From: Avisuccinivibrio_A sp964399665
GTDB taxonomy: Bacteria; Pseudomonadota; Gammaproteobacteria; Enterobacterales; Succinivibrionaceae
DNA: 6,371 nt
Assembly: GCA_964399665.1 (NCBI GenBank)
Contig: CAYNSI010000130.1
Location: 1 to 6,371 of the forward strand
Direction of reading: 5' to 3'
A program made the translations under genes and the position numbers. Below the pieces are notes generated by a model. The model saw only the letters and a list, made by a program, of their open reading frames with translations, made no database searches and was not told where the DNA came from. Shown piece by piece: positions 1 through 6,261 of this stretch (its first letter is position 1; every line of letters starts with the position of its first letter).

Positions 1-45
1 AGACGATTGCAAAACAAGGTAGAACAGATAGACCGATAGATTCAT
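1..45 (-). CDS. possible 5' end of another gene, cut by the window edge
   Basis: An ATG at 45 on the minus strand opens a stop-free stretch of 15 codons to the window edge, reading MNLSVYLFYLVLQSS. This is hydrophobic and could be the start of a signal peptide or membrane helix. TAGGT lies 3 bases upstream, a weak and close ribosome binding site. In many gammaproteobacteria apbE and nqrM follow nqrF, so a hydrophobic N-terminus here is compatible with apbE, but 15 residues cannot identify a family. The terminator at 111-140 separates it from nqrF, so it would need its own promoter or read-through. It may be chance. Confidence 0.2.
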   Translation of the reverse strand, partial: MNLSVYLFYLVLQSS

Positions 46-110
46 TGCACCTAGCCTGGTGATGGAAATGATTTGGTTGATAGGTTAAAAGACGGCGGTA
101 ATCAGGCTGT

Positions 111-140
111 AAACAAAAGGACCCCGAGGGGCCCTTTGTT
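111..140 (-). terminator. rho-independent terminator after nqrF
   Basis: Read on the minus strand, AACAAAGGGCCCC pairs with GGGGTCCTTTTGTT around a TCG loop. There are about 13 pairs, one of them G-T, with one bulged T. The 3' arm runs into the T-rich tail TTTTGTTT. The hairpin begins 14 bases past the nqrF stop. The A/T-rich arms make it partly symmetrical, so it could also stop transcription entering from the left on the plus strand. Confidence 0.88.
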
Positions 141-154
141 AAGATCTTGCTAGA

Positions 155-1384
155 TTAAGCACCGAAATTATCAAAGATAATGTTCTCATCCTCTACTCCC
201 AGAGAATGGAGCATATCCACGGCACTTTTGGTCATTAAGGGTGGTCCGCACATGTAGTACTCACAGTCCTCAGGATTCTTGTGATCCTTAAGATACTGCT
301 CGTAAAGTACGTTGGCAATAAAGCCAGTAAGCCCGGTCCAGTTATCTTCAGGCAGAGGATCGGATAAGGCAAGATGCCAGGTAAAGTTGGGATGCTCTTC
401 AGCCAGCTTATCAAATTCCTCAACATAGAAAGCCTCCTTCAAAGATCTGGCACCATACCAGAAGGAGATCTTGCGTTTGGAATCAAGACGCTTTAACTGA
501 TCAAAGATATGTGAACGCATCGGAGCCATACCGGCGCCGCCGCCTATGAATACCATCTCATTGTCAGTCTCGCGGGCAAAGAACTCGCCAAAAGGTCCTG
601 AAATGGTGACCTTATCGCCGGGCTTTAAGCTCCAGATATAGGATGACATGATCCCCGGAGGCACTTCCTTAAGCTTATTTAAAGGAGGTGTGGCAATACG
701 GACATCGAGCATGATAAGGCCCTTTTCATCCGGATAATTGGCCATGGAATAGGCGCGTATCGTCGGGGTGTCAACTTTGGATACTAGGTCAAATAAACCA
801 AAGTGCTCCCAGTCACCACGCCATTTTTCGGGCACATTAAAATCCTTGTAGTAAACCGTATGTGCCGGAGCCTCAATTTGAATGTAACCGCCGGCGCGGA
901 AGGGAACTTCCTCACCTTCAGGTACCTTTAATCTAAGCTCCTTGATAAAGGTGGATACATTATTGTTGGAGATAACCTCGCATTCCCACTTCTTGACTCC
1001 GAAGACTTCGGCCGGGACCTCGATTTCACAGTCTCCCTTGATGGTAACCTGACAGGCCAGGCGCCAGCCTTCTTTTATCTGACGCTTATTAAAGTGGGAA
1101 TACTCAATCGGCAGAACATCCCCGCCACCTTTTACCACCTTGACCTTACACTGACCGCAGGCGCCGCGGCCGCCGCATGCTGAAGATACGAACACCCCTT
1201 TATCGGAAAGGTTGTTCAATAACTTATTCCCGGCAGGACAGGTAAGAGCCAGGCTGGGATCTCCGTTTACACCAATGGTGATGTCACCGCTTTGTACCAG
1301 ATAGTGCTTGGCAGCTAGAATTAAAGCCACCAATACTACTATGATGACGATGAACATGACCACGCCAGCTATGATAGTTAACAT
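155..1384 (-). CDS. nqrF: Na+-translocating NADH:quinone oxidoreductase subunit F (NADH dehydrogenase)
   Basis: NqrF is the electron-input subunit. It oxidises NADH at FAD and passes single electrons to its own 2Fe-2S centre and then to the NqrD/E cluster. The product is 409 residues (Vibrio 408). One N-terminal membrane helix (about 3-25) is followed by a plant-type ferredoxin domain with Cys70, Cys76, Cys79 and Cys111, the same positions as in Vibrio. A ferredoxin-reductase-type FAD domain has RAYSMANYP (210-218; Arg210, Tyr212, Ser213). The NADH domain has GGGAGMAPMR (281-290) and CEYYMCGPP (374-382). The protein ends DNFGA, with an aromatic residue near the C-terminus as in homologues. 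The ATG at 1384 is 4 bases from AGGAGG, which overlaps the nqrE stop. TAA ends it 15 bases before the terminator. No key residue is missing. Confidence 0.98.
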   Translation of the reverse strand: MLTIIAGVVMFIVIIVVLVALILAAKHYLVQSGDITIGVNGDPSLALTCPAGNKLLNNLSDKGVFVSSACGGRGACGQCKVKVVKGGGDVLPIEYSHFNKRQIKEGWRLACQVTIKGDCEIEVPAEVFGVKKWECEVISNNNVSTFIKELRLKVPEGEEVPFRAGGYIQIEAPAHTVYYKDFNVPEKWRGDWEHFGLFDLVSKVDTPTIRAYSMANYPDEKGLIMLDVRIATPPLNKLKEVPPGIMSSYIWSLKPGDKVTISGPFGEFFARETDNEMVFIGGGAGMAPMRSHIFDQLKRLDSKRKISFWYGARSLKEAFYVEEFDKLAEEHPNFTWHLALSDPLPEDNWTGLTGFIANVLYEQYLKDHKNPEDCEYYMCGPPLMTKSAVDMLHSLGVEDENIIFDNFGA

Positions 1385-1388
1385 GTTT

Positions 1389-1394
1389 CCTCCT
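1389..1394 (-). promoter_or_regulatory. nqrF ribosome binding site
   Basis: AGGAGG on the minus strand is a full consensus Shine-Dalgarno. It is 4 bases before the nqrF ATG and overlaps the nqrE TAG stop. Confidence 0.85.
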
Positions 1395-1992
1395 AGAGCT
1401 GAATGCCTGAGAAGGACATGAAGCCTATGGCCATCAGTCCCGAGGTGATAAAGGTTAATCCCAGTCCCCTCAATCCTGCAGGGGCGTCAGAGTACTTCAA
1501 TCTTTCACGGATAGCGGCTAAAAGCACAATGGCAAGAGCCCATGAGAATCCGGAGCCTAACCCGTATACCACGGACTCAGCAAAGGTGTACTCACGCTGT
1601 ACCATGAAAGATACGCCTGCAAAAATCACGCAGTTTACCGTGATGAGAGGCAGGAAGATTCCTAAGGCGCTGTACAGGGCCGGGAAGTACTTATCAAGTG
1701 CCATCTCCAGGATCTGCACAATGGCTGCAATCACACCAATGTAGGTAATGAAGGACAGGAAGGAGAGGTCGACCCCTTCTATTAAAGCGTCCGGCATCAG
1801 TACATAAGTGTTGATAATGTTATTGGCGGGAACCGCGAGGATCTGCACCAAAATTACGGCAGCACCAAGGCCTGCTGAGGTAGTGACCTTCTTGGACACG
1901 GCAAGGAAGGTACACATGCCCAGGAAGAATGCCAAAGCCATGTTTTCAATAAACACGCTTCTGACAAACAGTGACAAATAATGTTCCAGCAT
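1393..1992 (-). CDS. nqrE: Na+-translocating NADH:quinone oxidoreductase subunit E
   Basis: NqrE is the NqrD paralogue that completes the intramembrane 2Fe-2S pair taking electrons from NqrF across the membrane. The product is 199 residues (Vibrio 198) with six hydrophobic segments and begins MLEHYLSLFVRS. The cluster cysteines are Cys27 in FFLGMCTFLAVSKK and Cys121 in LITVNCVIFAGVSFM, equivalent to Vibrio Cys26 and Cys120. The middle and C-terminal blocks PDALIEGVDLSFLSFITYIG, QREYTFAESVVYGLGSG and LRGLGLTFITSGLMAIGFMSF are nearly identical to remembered Vibrio sequence. I chose the ATG at 1992: it lies 1 base after the nqrD stop and 8 bases from AGGGAGGA. The frame also contains an ATG at 2019, but that adds nine residues the family lacks and would place the Shine-Dalgarno inside the gene. 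TAG ends it 8 bases before nqrF. Confidence 0.98.
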   Translation of the reverse strand: MLEHYLSLFVRSVFIENMALAFFLGMCTFLAVSKKVTTSAGLGAAVILVQILAVPANNIINTYVLMPDALIEGVDLSFLSFITYIGVIAAIVQILEMALDKYFPALYSALGIFLPLITVNCVIFAGVSFMVQREYTFAESVVYGLGSGFSWALAIVLLAAIRERLKYSDAPAGLRGLGLTFITSGLMAIGFMSFSGIQL

Positions 1993-1993
1993 A

Positions 1994-2656
1994 TTAGTAA
2001 TCCTCCCTGTGGGTGTCATACTCTGCAGGCTCCCTAAGGTCCTTGCGGAAGGTCTTAACCAGCCAGATTAAAATTCCAAGCAGGAAGAACCCGCAAGGCG
2101 GCATTACCAAGAGACCGCAGGGAACATACCAGCCGCCGTTGTTAACAGTCGGCAGGAGCACCAGGCCGAACCATGAGCCGGAACCGAAGATCTCGCGAAC
2201 TGTAGCGACAATGCACAGTACTGCAGCATATCCCAAACCGTTGCCTATGCCGTCAAAAAAAGACGGAAGCGGAGGATACTTCAGTGCAAAGCCCTCGGTA
2301 CGTCCCATGACAATACAGTTGGTAATGATCAATCCGACATACACTGACAACTGCTTTGACAAGTCAAAAGCAAAGGCTTTTAACAGCTGATCCACCAAAA
2401 TTACCAATGAGGCAATAATTGTCATCTGGGCTATGATACGCACGGAGCTTGGCATATAGTTTCTTGTGGCAGACACCGCAAGATTGGAAAAAGCAGTCAC
2501 GGCAATCACCGAAAGCCCCATGACAAATGCAGTTCTCATACTGGAGGTAACCGCCAGGGTTGAACAGATGCCCAACATCTGAATCATTACCGGATTATTG
2601 GCAATGAGCGGATCTATCAGGGCCTCCTTCCAAGTAGGGCTACTTACATCACTCAT
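1994..2656 (-). CDS. nqrD: Na+-translocating NADH:quinone oxidoreductase subunit D
   Basis: NqrD is an integral membrane protein of the NqrDE/RnfAE family. It pairs with NqrE in an inverted-symmetry arrangement that holds an intramembrane 2Fe-2S centre. The product is 220 residues (Vibrio 210) with six hydrophobic segments. Both predicted cluster cysteines are present: Cys31 in LGICSTLAVT and Cys114 in GLIITNCIVMGR, equivalent to Vibrio Cys29 and Cys112. Other family blocks are SVRIIAQM, DQLLKAFAFDLSKQLSVYVG, PSFFDGIGNGLGYA and NNGGWYVPCGLL. The short C-terminal tail is polar and charged, ending HREDY. The ATG at 2656 overlaps the nqrC TGA in an ATGA arrangement, and GGGGAGA lies 10 bases upstream, so translation is probably coupled to nqrC. 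Confidence 0.98.
   Translation of the reverse strand: MSDVSSPTWKEALIDPLIANNPVMIQMLGICSTLAVTSSMRTAFVMGLSVIAVTAFSNLAVSATRNYMPSSVRIIAQMTIIASLVILVDQLLKAFAFDLSKQLSVYVGLIITNCIVMGRTEGFALKYPPLPSFFDGIGNGLGYAAVLCIVATVREIFGSGSWFGLVLLPTVNNGGWYVPCGLLVMPPCGFFLLGILIWLVKTFRKDLREPAEYDTHREDY
2001..2008 (-). promoter_or_regulatory. nqrE ribosome binding site, decides the start
   Basis: AGGGAGGA on the minus strand lies 8 bases before the ATG at 1992 and inside the end of nqrD. It is downstream of the in-frame ATG at 2019, which argues against that earlier start. Confidence 0.85.
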
Positions 2657-3450
2657 TTTATAGTAATCTCCCCATTGCGAATCTTATCGAGGAATGGTTT
2701 GTAGGCAGTGCCTAACCAATACTTCGCGGAATTATCAACACCGCGGGAAGTTAAAGTGGACCCTGAAAGGGCATCTACTTCAAAATCCTTCCCGGGACCG
2801 ACATGATCGGCATTCTTCTTGATAATGAAGCTATATTTGCCGTTGTCATCCTCGATCTTCTTGTCAACCCACAGAGCCTGCCAGCGGGGATTTTCAATTT
2901 CACCGCCTAAACCTGCAGTCTCACCGTGGCTGTAGAAAGTCACAGCCTTGATGGTATTGCCGTCAGTATCCACAGCTACGTAACCGTATGCCGTGGACCA
3001 CAGAGCCTTGCCGTAAAAGGGCAGGATAAGGCGTGTAACCACACCTGCGTCATCCCTGACAAAATAAACCGGCATATAGGTTGCGCGAACCCTGATATCT
3101 GCATAATCGATATCAGAGGGAATGGCAGTTGAAGTTTCCGGCTTGCGGCTTAAGGAGGCAAAATTGTAGCCGTCAGCCACATTTTGCATCTCTTCGACCA
3201 ACACACCGTTTCCAACATCCAAAAGATGAGCCTCGATGTGCTCTGCATAAGTTTGGGCCACTGACCTGCCGGGTTCATAGCCTGATACCTTGAGGATGCT
3301 GACCTGCCTGTCATTGGCTTCGGCCGCCTCCTTGAAAGGCCCCAGGGCCACTACGGCTGCAGAAACCAGGACCGAGCACACCAGACAGAAGGCAACAATA
3401 ATTGCCATTGTTCCTGCAGGGGTGTCCTTATATTGTTGAATGTTAAGCAC
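2653..3450 (-). CDS. nqrC: Na+-translocating NADH:quinone oxidoreductase subunit C, GTG start
   Basis: NqrC carries a covalent FMN on the periplasmic side and passes electrons from the NqrD/E iron centre to NqrB. The 265-residue product (Vibrio about 257) has one N-terminal membrane helix (about 15-36) followed by a soluble FMN-binding domain. Recognisable blocks are KVSGYEPG, the LPFYGKALWSTAYGYVAVDTD segment, HGETAGLGGEIENP and VDALSGSTLTSRGV. The predicted flavinylated residue is Thr232 (codon ACT at 2755-2757). Vibrio has SGAT here; this protein has SGST. The start is GTG at 3450. It gives the family-type N-terminus, sits 7 bases after AGAGGAGG and overlaps the nqrB stop by 8 bases. The frame stays open to a TTG at 3519, but that would add 23 non-family residues inside nqrB. 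FMN attachment would need ApbE, not seen here. Confidence 0.96.
   Translation of the reverse strand: MLNIQQYKDTPAGTMAIIVAFCLVCSVLVSAAVVALGPFKEAAEANDRQVSILKVSGYEPGRSVAQTYAEHIEAHLLDVGNGVLVEEMQNVADGYNFASLSRKPETSTAIPSDIDYADIRVRATYMPVYFVRDDAGVVTRLILPFYGKALWSTAYGYVAVDTDGNTIKAVTFYSHGETAGLGGEIENPRWQALWVDKKIEDDNGKYSFIIKKNADHVGPGKDFEVDALSGSTLTSRGVDNSAKYWLGTAYKPFLDKIRNGEITIK
2667..2673 (-). promoter_or_regulatory. nqrD ribosome binding site
   Basis: GGGGAGA on the minus strand lies 10 bases before the nqrD ATG, inside the end of nqrC. The spacing is a little long but workable, and the ATGA overlap would favour re-initiation. Confidence 0.65.
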
Positions 3451-4687
3451 GGCTGAGCCTCCTCTTGATATTGCGCAGGGTAGCCAGATAGTCAAACAAC
3501 GGCGCGCAGCAGTTTGCAAACAGAATAGCCAGCATCATTCCTTCAGGATATGCGGGGTTGACCACGCGGATCAGCACTACCATAACCCCGATTAAGGCCC
3601 CGAATGCCCACTTGCCCTTTTTGGTGAAGGCAGAGGAGACAGGATCAGTTGCCATAAAGACCATACCAAAGGCAAAGCCGCCTAATACTACATGCCACAG
3701 AATGGGCATGGAGAACATGTAATTGGTATCAGAGCCTATGGCATTAAAAAGTGCCGACATAGCAAAGGCACCCACCAGAACACCTGCCATAATGCGCCAG
3801 GAGGCTATGCCTGTTGCCAGCAGAATAAAGGCTCCGACAAAAATCATCAGAGTAGAGGTCTCACCTATGCATCCTGGGATATTGCCTATGAAGGCATCCA
3901 TTATGGTGAATTTTTCGCCAATGAAGTTTACCATGGCCTCTTCACCGCCTTCTGCCCACTGAGCAAGAGGGGTGGCACCTGAAAAACCGTCAACGGGGAC
4001 CCAGCAGTCGGTACCTGAAATATTGGCAGGATACGCAAAGAACAGGAAGGCACGCCCTGCCAGAGCAGGATTCATGAAATTGCGTCCGGTACCGCCAAAA
4101 AGCTCCTTTGCTATCACCACGCCGAAGGAAATTCCCAGGGCAGCCTGCCACAGCGGAATTGAAGCCGGAACCACCAGAGCAAACAGCAGTGAGGTAACAA
4201 AAAAGCCCTCATTGATTTCATGGTGTCTTACCAGGCAGAACAGCACTTCCCAGAAGGCGCCCACTGCAAAAACCACCACATAGATTGGCACGAAGTGAAC
4301 TATTCCTATCAGGAATTTACTGTAGATGCCTGCATCCGTTCCTAATGAACCGCCCAAAAGCTGCACAATGGCAAAGCGGAAATCATAGCTTAACAAAGCA
4401 AAGGAAGTATTGGCAATCTCAGCGCCGTTGGCCATGGACGCAATGGCGGCAATAGTTTGTTCGCCGACATTGTACCAGCCTATCACCATGGCCGGGATGG
4501 CAGCAATGCACACTATGATCATGATGCGCTTTAAGTCAATAAAGTCGCGGACATGAGTTCTGCCTGCAGTTACCTTTCCCGGGGTAAAGAATAAAGTAAA
4601 AGTACCTTCATAGAGAGGATAGAGCATCTGCAAAATGCCGCCCTTCTCAAACATGGGAGAAATTTTCTTGAAAAAATCCAGCAACAT
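3443..4687 (-). CDS. nqrB: Na+-translocating NADH:quinone oxidoreductase subunit B
   Basis: NqrB is the main membrane subunit. It carries covalent FMN and riboflavin, lies near the quinone site and takes part in Na+ transfer. It belongs to the NqrB/RnfD family. The 414-residue product (Vibrio 415) has an amphipathic cytosolic N-terminus and about ten hydrophobic segments. The flavinylation motif DGFSGAT at 233-239 puts FMN on Thr239, equivalent to Vibrio Thr236. Other family blocks are HVRDFIDLKRIM (45-56), FGGTGRNFMNPALAGRAFLFFAYP (197-220), the IGSDTNYMF and GMVFMATDPVSSAFT segments, RVVNPAYPEGMMLAILFAN, and a basic RNIKRRL tail. Odd point: residue 144, after Gly143, is Ala (GCC) where Vibrio has Gly141. 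The ATG at 4687 is 8 bases from a GGAGGG inside the end of nqrA. The last 8 bases overlap nqrC. Confidence 0.98.
   Translation of the reverse strand: MLLDFFKKISPMFEKGGILQMLYPLYEGTFTLFFTPGKVTAGRTHVRDFIDLKRIMIIVCIAAIPAMVIGWYNVGEQTIAAIASMANGAEIANTSFALLSYDFRFAIVQLLGGSLGTDAGIYSKFLIGIVHFVPIYVVVFAVGAFWEVLFCLVRHHEINEGFFVTSLLFALVVPASIPLWQAALGISFGVVIAKELFGGTGRNFMNPALAGRAFLFFAYPANISGTDCWVPVDGFSGATPLAQWAEGGEEAMVNFIGEKFTIMDAFIGNIPGCIGETSTLMIFVGAFILLATGIASWRIMAGVLVGAFAMSALFNAIGSDTNYMFSMPILWHVVLGGFAFGMVFMATDPVSSAFTKKGKWAFGALIGVMVVLIRVVNPAYPEGMMLAILFANCCAPLFDYLATLRNIKRRLSRA
3458..3465 (-). promoter_or_regulatory. nqrC ribosome binding site, decides the GTG start
   Basis: AGAGGAGG on the minus strand lies 7 bases before the GTG at 3450 and inside the nqrB coding region. 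It is near-consensus and is the main sequence support for the GTG over the TTG further upstream. Confidence 0.85.
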
Positions 4688-4691
4688 CAGC

Positions 4692-6041
4692 CTAACCCTC
4701 CACCTCTATCCTGGTAAGGCACCTGCGGATTAGAGGACCGTAATCGGTCTTGCCCGGACACACATAGGTGCATAAGGCCAAATCTTCTTCAGCCAGTTCC
4801 AGGACCCCCAGAAGCTTTGCCTGATCGGCATCATTAATTTCAATGGCACGCAGCAGCATAGTAGGCTCAACATCAAGGGGCATGATTTTTTCATAAAGCC
4901 CGATAGGAACCATGGGGCGGGAACCGCCGTTGACGGCAGTATTGATGGCATATTCACCCGGCTTTAGGAAAGCAGACGCAAAGGCCCTTGAGGCCGAATG
5001 ACGCTTAAAGCCCGGGGTAAGCCACCCAAAAAACTCATTCATGATCCCTTCTTCGAGGATCGAAACCTCAAGATGGAAGCGGCCCAGGTAGGCAAAGGGC
5101 CCGACAGCATGGTTGCCCCACAGCACGGAACCTGCAATTACCCGCACTCCGTTTTCTGAAGCTACCACCTCATCACTTACAAGCTCTGAAACCGAGGCCC
5201 CCTGAATCACGGGTACCAGGCGGGGATCTTTAGCATTGGGGCCTGCAATTGCAACAACACGCCTGTTGTAGTATTCCCCCTCCGTGAAAAGATGTCCTAT
5301 GGCAATAACATCCTGATAGCCGATGTGCCATACCGTCTTGTTCTCGCTTACAGGATCCACAAAATGGATATGAGTGCCGGGAAGGCCTGCAGGATGCGGT
5401 CCTTCAAAGGTAACCTCTTCAACATTGGGAGTTTCAGCAAGCGGCAGCGAGTCGGATTTTTTGCAGACATAAACCTTAAAATCCCCGATGCGGCTTAATA
5501 CCTTGAGACCGCAGACAAAGGCCTCAGCGTCAGCCGTTATTACCACCTTAGGATCCGGAGCCAAAGGATTGGTATCCATTGCCGTCACAAAAATAGAATG
5601 CGGAAGCGATCCTACGGCAGGCACCTTATCGTAGGGCCGGGTGCGAAAAGCCGTCCACATCCCGGACTTTACCAATAAATCAGTTGCATCCTTTGAAGCG
5701 AGGGCAAGCAGGCTTTCTGACGGGTATTTCTGAAACTCTACGGCAGATCCTTTAGGATCCACTTCAATGACGACAGACTGAAAAGCACGTCGTTCACCAC
5801 GGTTGATTGCAACCACTGTACCCGCTGCAGGAGCAGTAAACTGCGTTCCTGGGTTTTTCTTATCCTCGAACAGTACCTGTCCTTTTGCTACGACATCGCC
5901 GACTTCAACAGACATTGAGGGACGAAGCCCGGGATAATCTGAGCTAATCAAAGCCACATGCTTAATCTCGGGACCTTCCCCAATGGTCTGCTGCGGCTTG
6001 CCGCCAATAGGCAGATCCAATCCTTTTTTGATATTAATCAT
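4692..6041 (-). CDS. nqrA: Na+-translocating NADH:quinone oxidoreductase subunit A
   Basis: NqrA is the large cytoplasmic subunit of Na+-NQR. It has no redox cofactor of its own and packs against NqrB and NqrC. The 449-residue product (Vibrio about 446) begins MINIKKGLDLPI, the family N-terminus. A lipoyl-like barrel-sandwich region follows, with GLRPSM at about 38-43, EDKKNPG at about 59-65 and the PAAGTVVAINRGERR segment at about 71-85. The C-terminus carries CTYVCPGKTDYGP (about 424-436). I chose the ATG at 6041 by N-terminal alignment with remembered homologues. The frame stays open upstream to an ATG at 6077 and a TTG at 6086, but these would add 12-15 residues (including a His/Thr/Ser-rich stretch) that the family lacks. 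The gene is first in the operon; TAG stops it 4 bases before nqrB. Family assignment is firm; the start is very likely. Confidence 0.97.
   Translation of the reverse strand: MINIKKGLDLPIGGKPQQTIGEGPEIKHVALISSDYPGLRPSMSVEVGDVVAKGQVLFEDKKNPGTQFTAPAAGTVVAINRGERRAFQSVVIEVDPKGSAVEFQKYPSESLLALASKDATDLLVKSGMWTAFRTRPYDKVPAVGSLPHSIFVTAMDTNPLAPDPKVVITADAEAFVCGLKVLSRIGDFKVYVCKKSDSLPLAETPNVEEVTFEGPHPAGLPGTHIHFVDPVSENKTVWHIGYQDVIAIGHLFTEGEYYNRRVVAIAGPNAKDPRLVPVIQGASVSELVSDEVVASENGVRVIAGSVLWGNHAVGPFAYLGRFHLEVSILEEGIMNEFFGWLTPGFKRHSASRAFASAFLKPGEYAINTAVNGGSRPMVPIGLYEKIMPLDVEPTMLLRAIEINDADQAKLLGVLELAEEDLALCTYVCPGKTDYGPLIRRCLTRIEVEG
4696..4701 (-). promoter_or_regulatory. nqrB ribosome binding site inside nqrA
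   Basis: GGAGGG on the minus strand lies 8 bases before the nqrB ATG and within the last codons of nqrA. Ribosomes finishing nqrA pass directly over it. Confidence 0.8.
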
Positions 6042-6047
6042 AGGCGG

Positions 6048-6051
6048 TTCC
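6048..6051 (-). promoter_or_regulatory. weak nqrA ribosome binding site
   Basis: Only GGAA, 6 bases before the ATG at 6041, resembles a Shine-Dalgarno sequence. It is the weakest site in the operon; nqrB, nqrC, nqrE and nqrF each have GGAGG or better. The initiation rate of nqrA may therefore depend on leader structure or other elements. Confidence 0.5.
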
Positions 6052-6125
6052 AAATAAAAACTTCCGGAGGTATGCATACTCCACAATTAAGGCGCAAAAG
6101 CCCCCAGGTATTGTTATGTATTTAT

Positions 6126-6158
6126 AAAAAAACCAAGGGGATCCCCTGCTTGCAGGGG
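6126..6158 (-). promoter_or_regulatory. GC-rich leader hairpin and T-run before nqrA, attenuator-like
   Basis: On the minus strand CCCCTG and CAGGGG (within 6158-6143) form a six-bp stem with a CAAG loop. An overlapping palindrome AGGGGATCCCCT (6147-6136) follows, then TTGG and a run of seven T (6132-6126). The two stems share their G-run and are mutually exclusive. The T-run is 10 bases from the first stem and 2-3 bases from the weaker second one, so it is not a textbook terminator. It could be an attenuator in the nqr leader, the end of a short upstream transcript, or simply a structured leader. Confidence 0.35.
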
Positions 6159-6173
6159 CGCCGCAACCTAGGA

Positions 6174-6203
6174 ATTTTATCACAACTTAATAAAGCCTGA
6201 TAT
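6174..6203 (-). promoter_or_regulatory. candidate nqr promoter with extended -10
   Basis: On the minus strand TGA precedes TAAAAT (6179-6174), a five-of-six match to the -10 hexamer with the extended TGn element. The -35 is poor: ATATCA at 6203-6198 with an 18-base spacer. A weak -35 fits an extended -10 promoter or one needing an activator. The predicted start is near 6167, giving a leader of about 125 bases before nqrA. The -35 region lies inside the left arm of the inverted repeat at 6197-6228. Confidence 0.45.
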
Positions 6204-6228
6204 TAAGATTTACAAGGCTTAATATCAG
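6197..6228. repeat. perfect 11-bp inverted repeat, candidate operator
   Basis: CTGATATTAAG at 6197-6207 and its exact reverse complement CTTAATATCAG at 6218-6228 are separated by 10 bases. A third partial half-site, CTTAATA, lies at 6186-6192 and makes a second inverted pair with TATTAAG at 6201-6207. The array covers the -35 region of the candidate promoter at 6174-6203, and the main repeat is centred about 45 bases upstream of the predicted start. This is a usual place for a dimeric regulator. It is less likely a terminator: the stem is AT-rich and no T-run follows on either strand. The regulator is not identifiable from the sequence. Confidence 0.6.
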
Positions 6229-6261
6229 TGATTAGTAATAAAACTTCTTGATTTATTAGCC

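Noticed and set aside
1403..1744. Plus-strand open frame of 113 codons opposite nqrE
   Set aside because: It is a shadow of nqrE: no recognisable motifs, antisense to a highly conserved gene. The same applies to the plus-strand frames opposite nqrD, nqrC, nqrB and nqrA.
155..6041. An Rnf complex (rnfABCDGE) instead of Na+-NQR
   Set aside because: Gene order A-B-C-D-E-F, an NqrF with ferredoxin plus FAD/NADH domains, an NqrA without the RnfC iron-sulfur and NADH/FMN motifs, and the absence of an RnfB ferredoxin all identify NQR.
6042..6086. Extended nqrA start at TTG 6086 or ATG 6077
   Set aside because: It adds 12-15 residues absent from the family N-terminus, and GGAG near 6077 is too close to that ATG to serve it. 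MINIKKGLDLPI at 6041 matches homologues.
6124..6168. Short minus-strand leader peptide from a TTG at about 6166 (LRRPCKQGIPLVFL)
   Set aside because: It has no Shine-Dalgarno, no ATG or GTG and no run of a regulatory amino acid. Considered because it spans the hairpin and T-run, but not supportable.
5958..6200. Plus-strand open frame of 80 codons across the nqrA start and leader
   Set aside because: Half of it is antisense to conserved nqrA coding sequence. The rest is the AT-rich and GC-hairpin leader, with no family resemblance and no good ribosome binding site.
6209..6237. Plus-strand promoter TTTACA with a -10 near 6232
   Set aside because: The -10 region (TTAGTA/TAGTAA) matches consensus poorly, and the transcript would reach the terminator after only about 50 bases.
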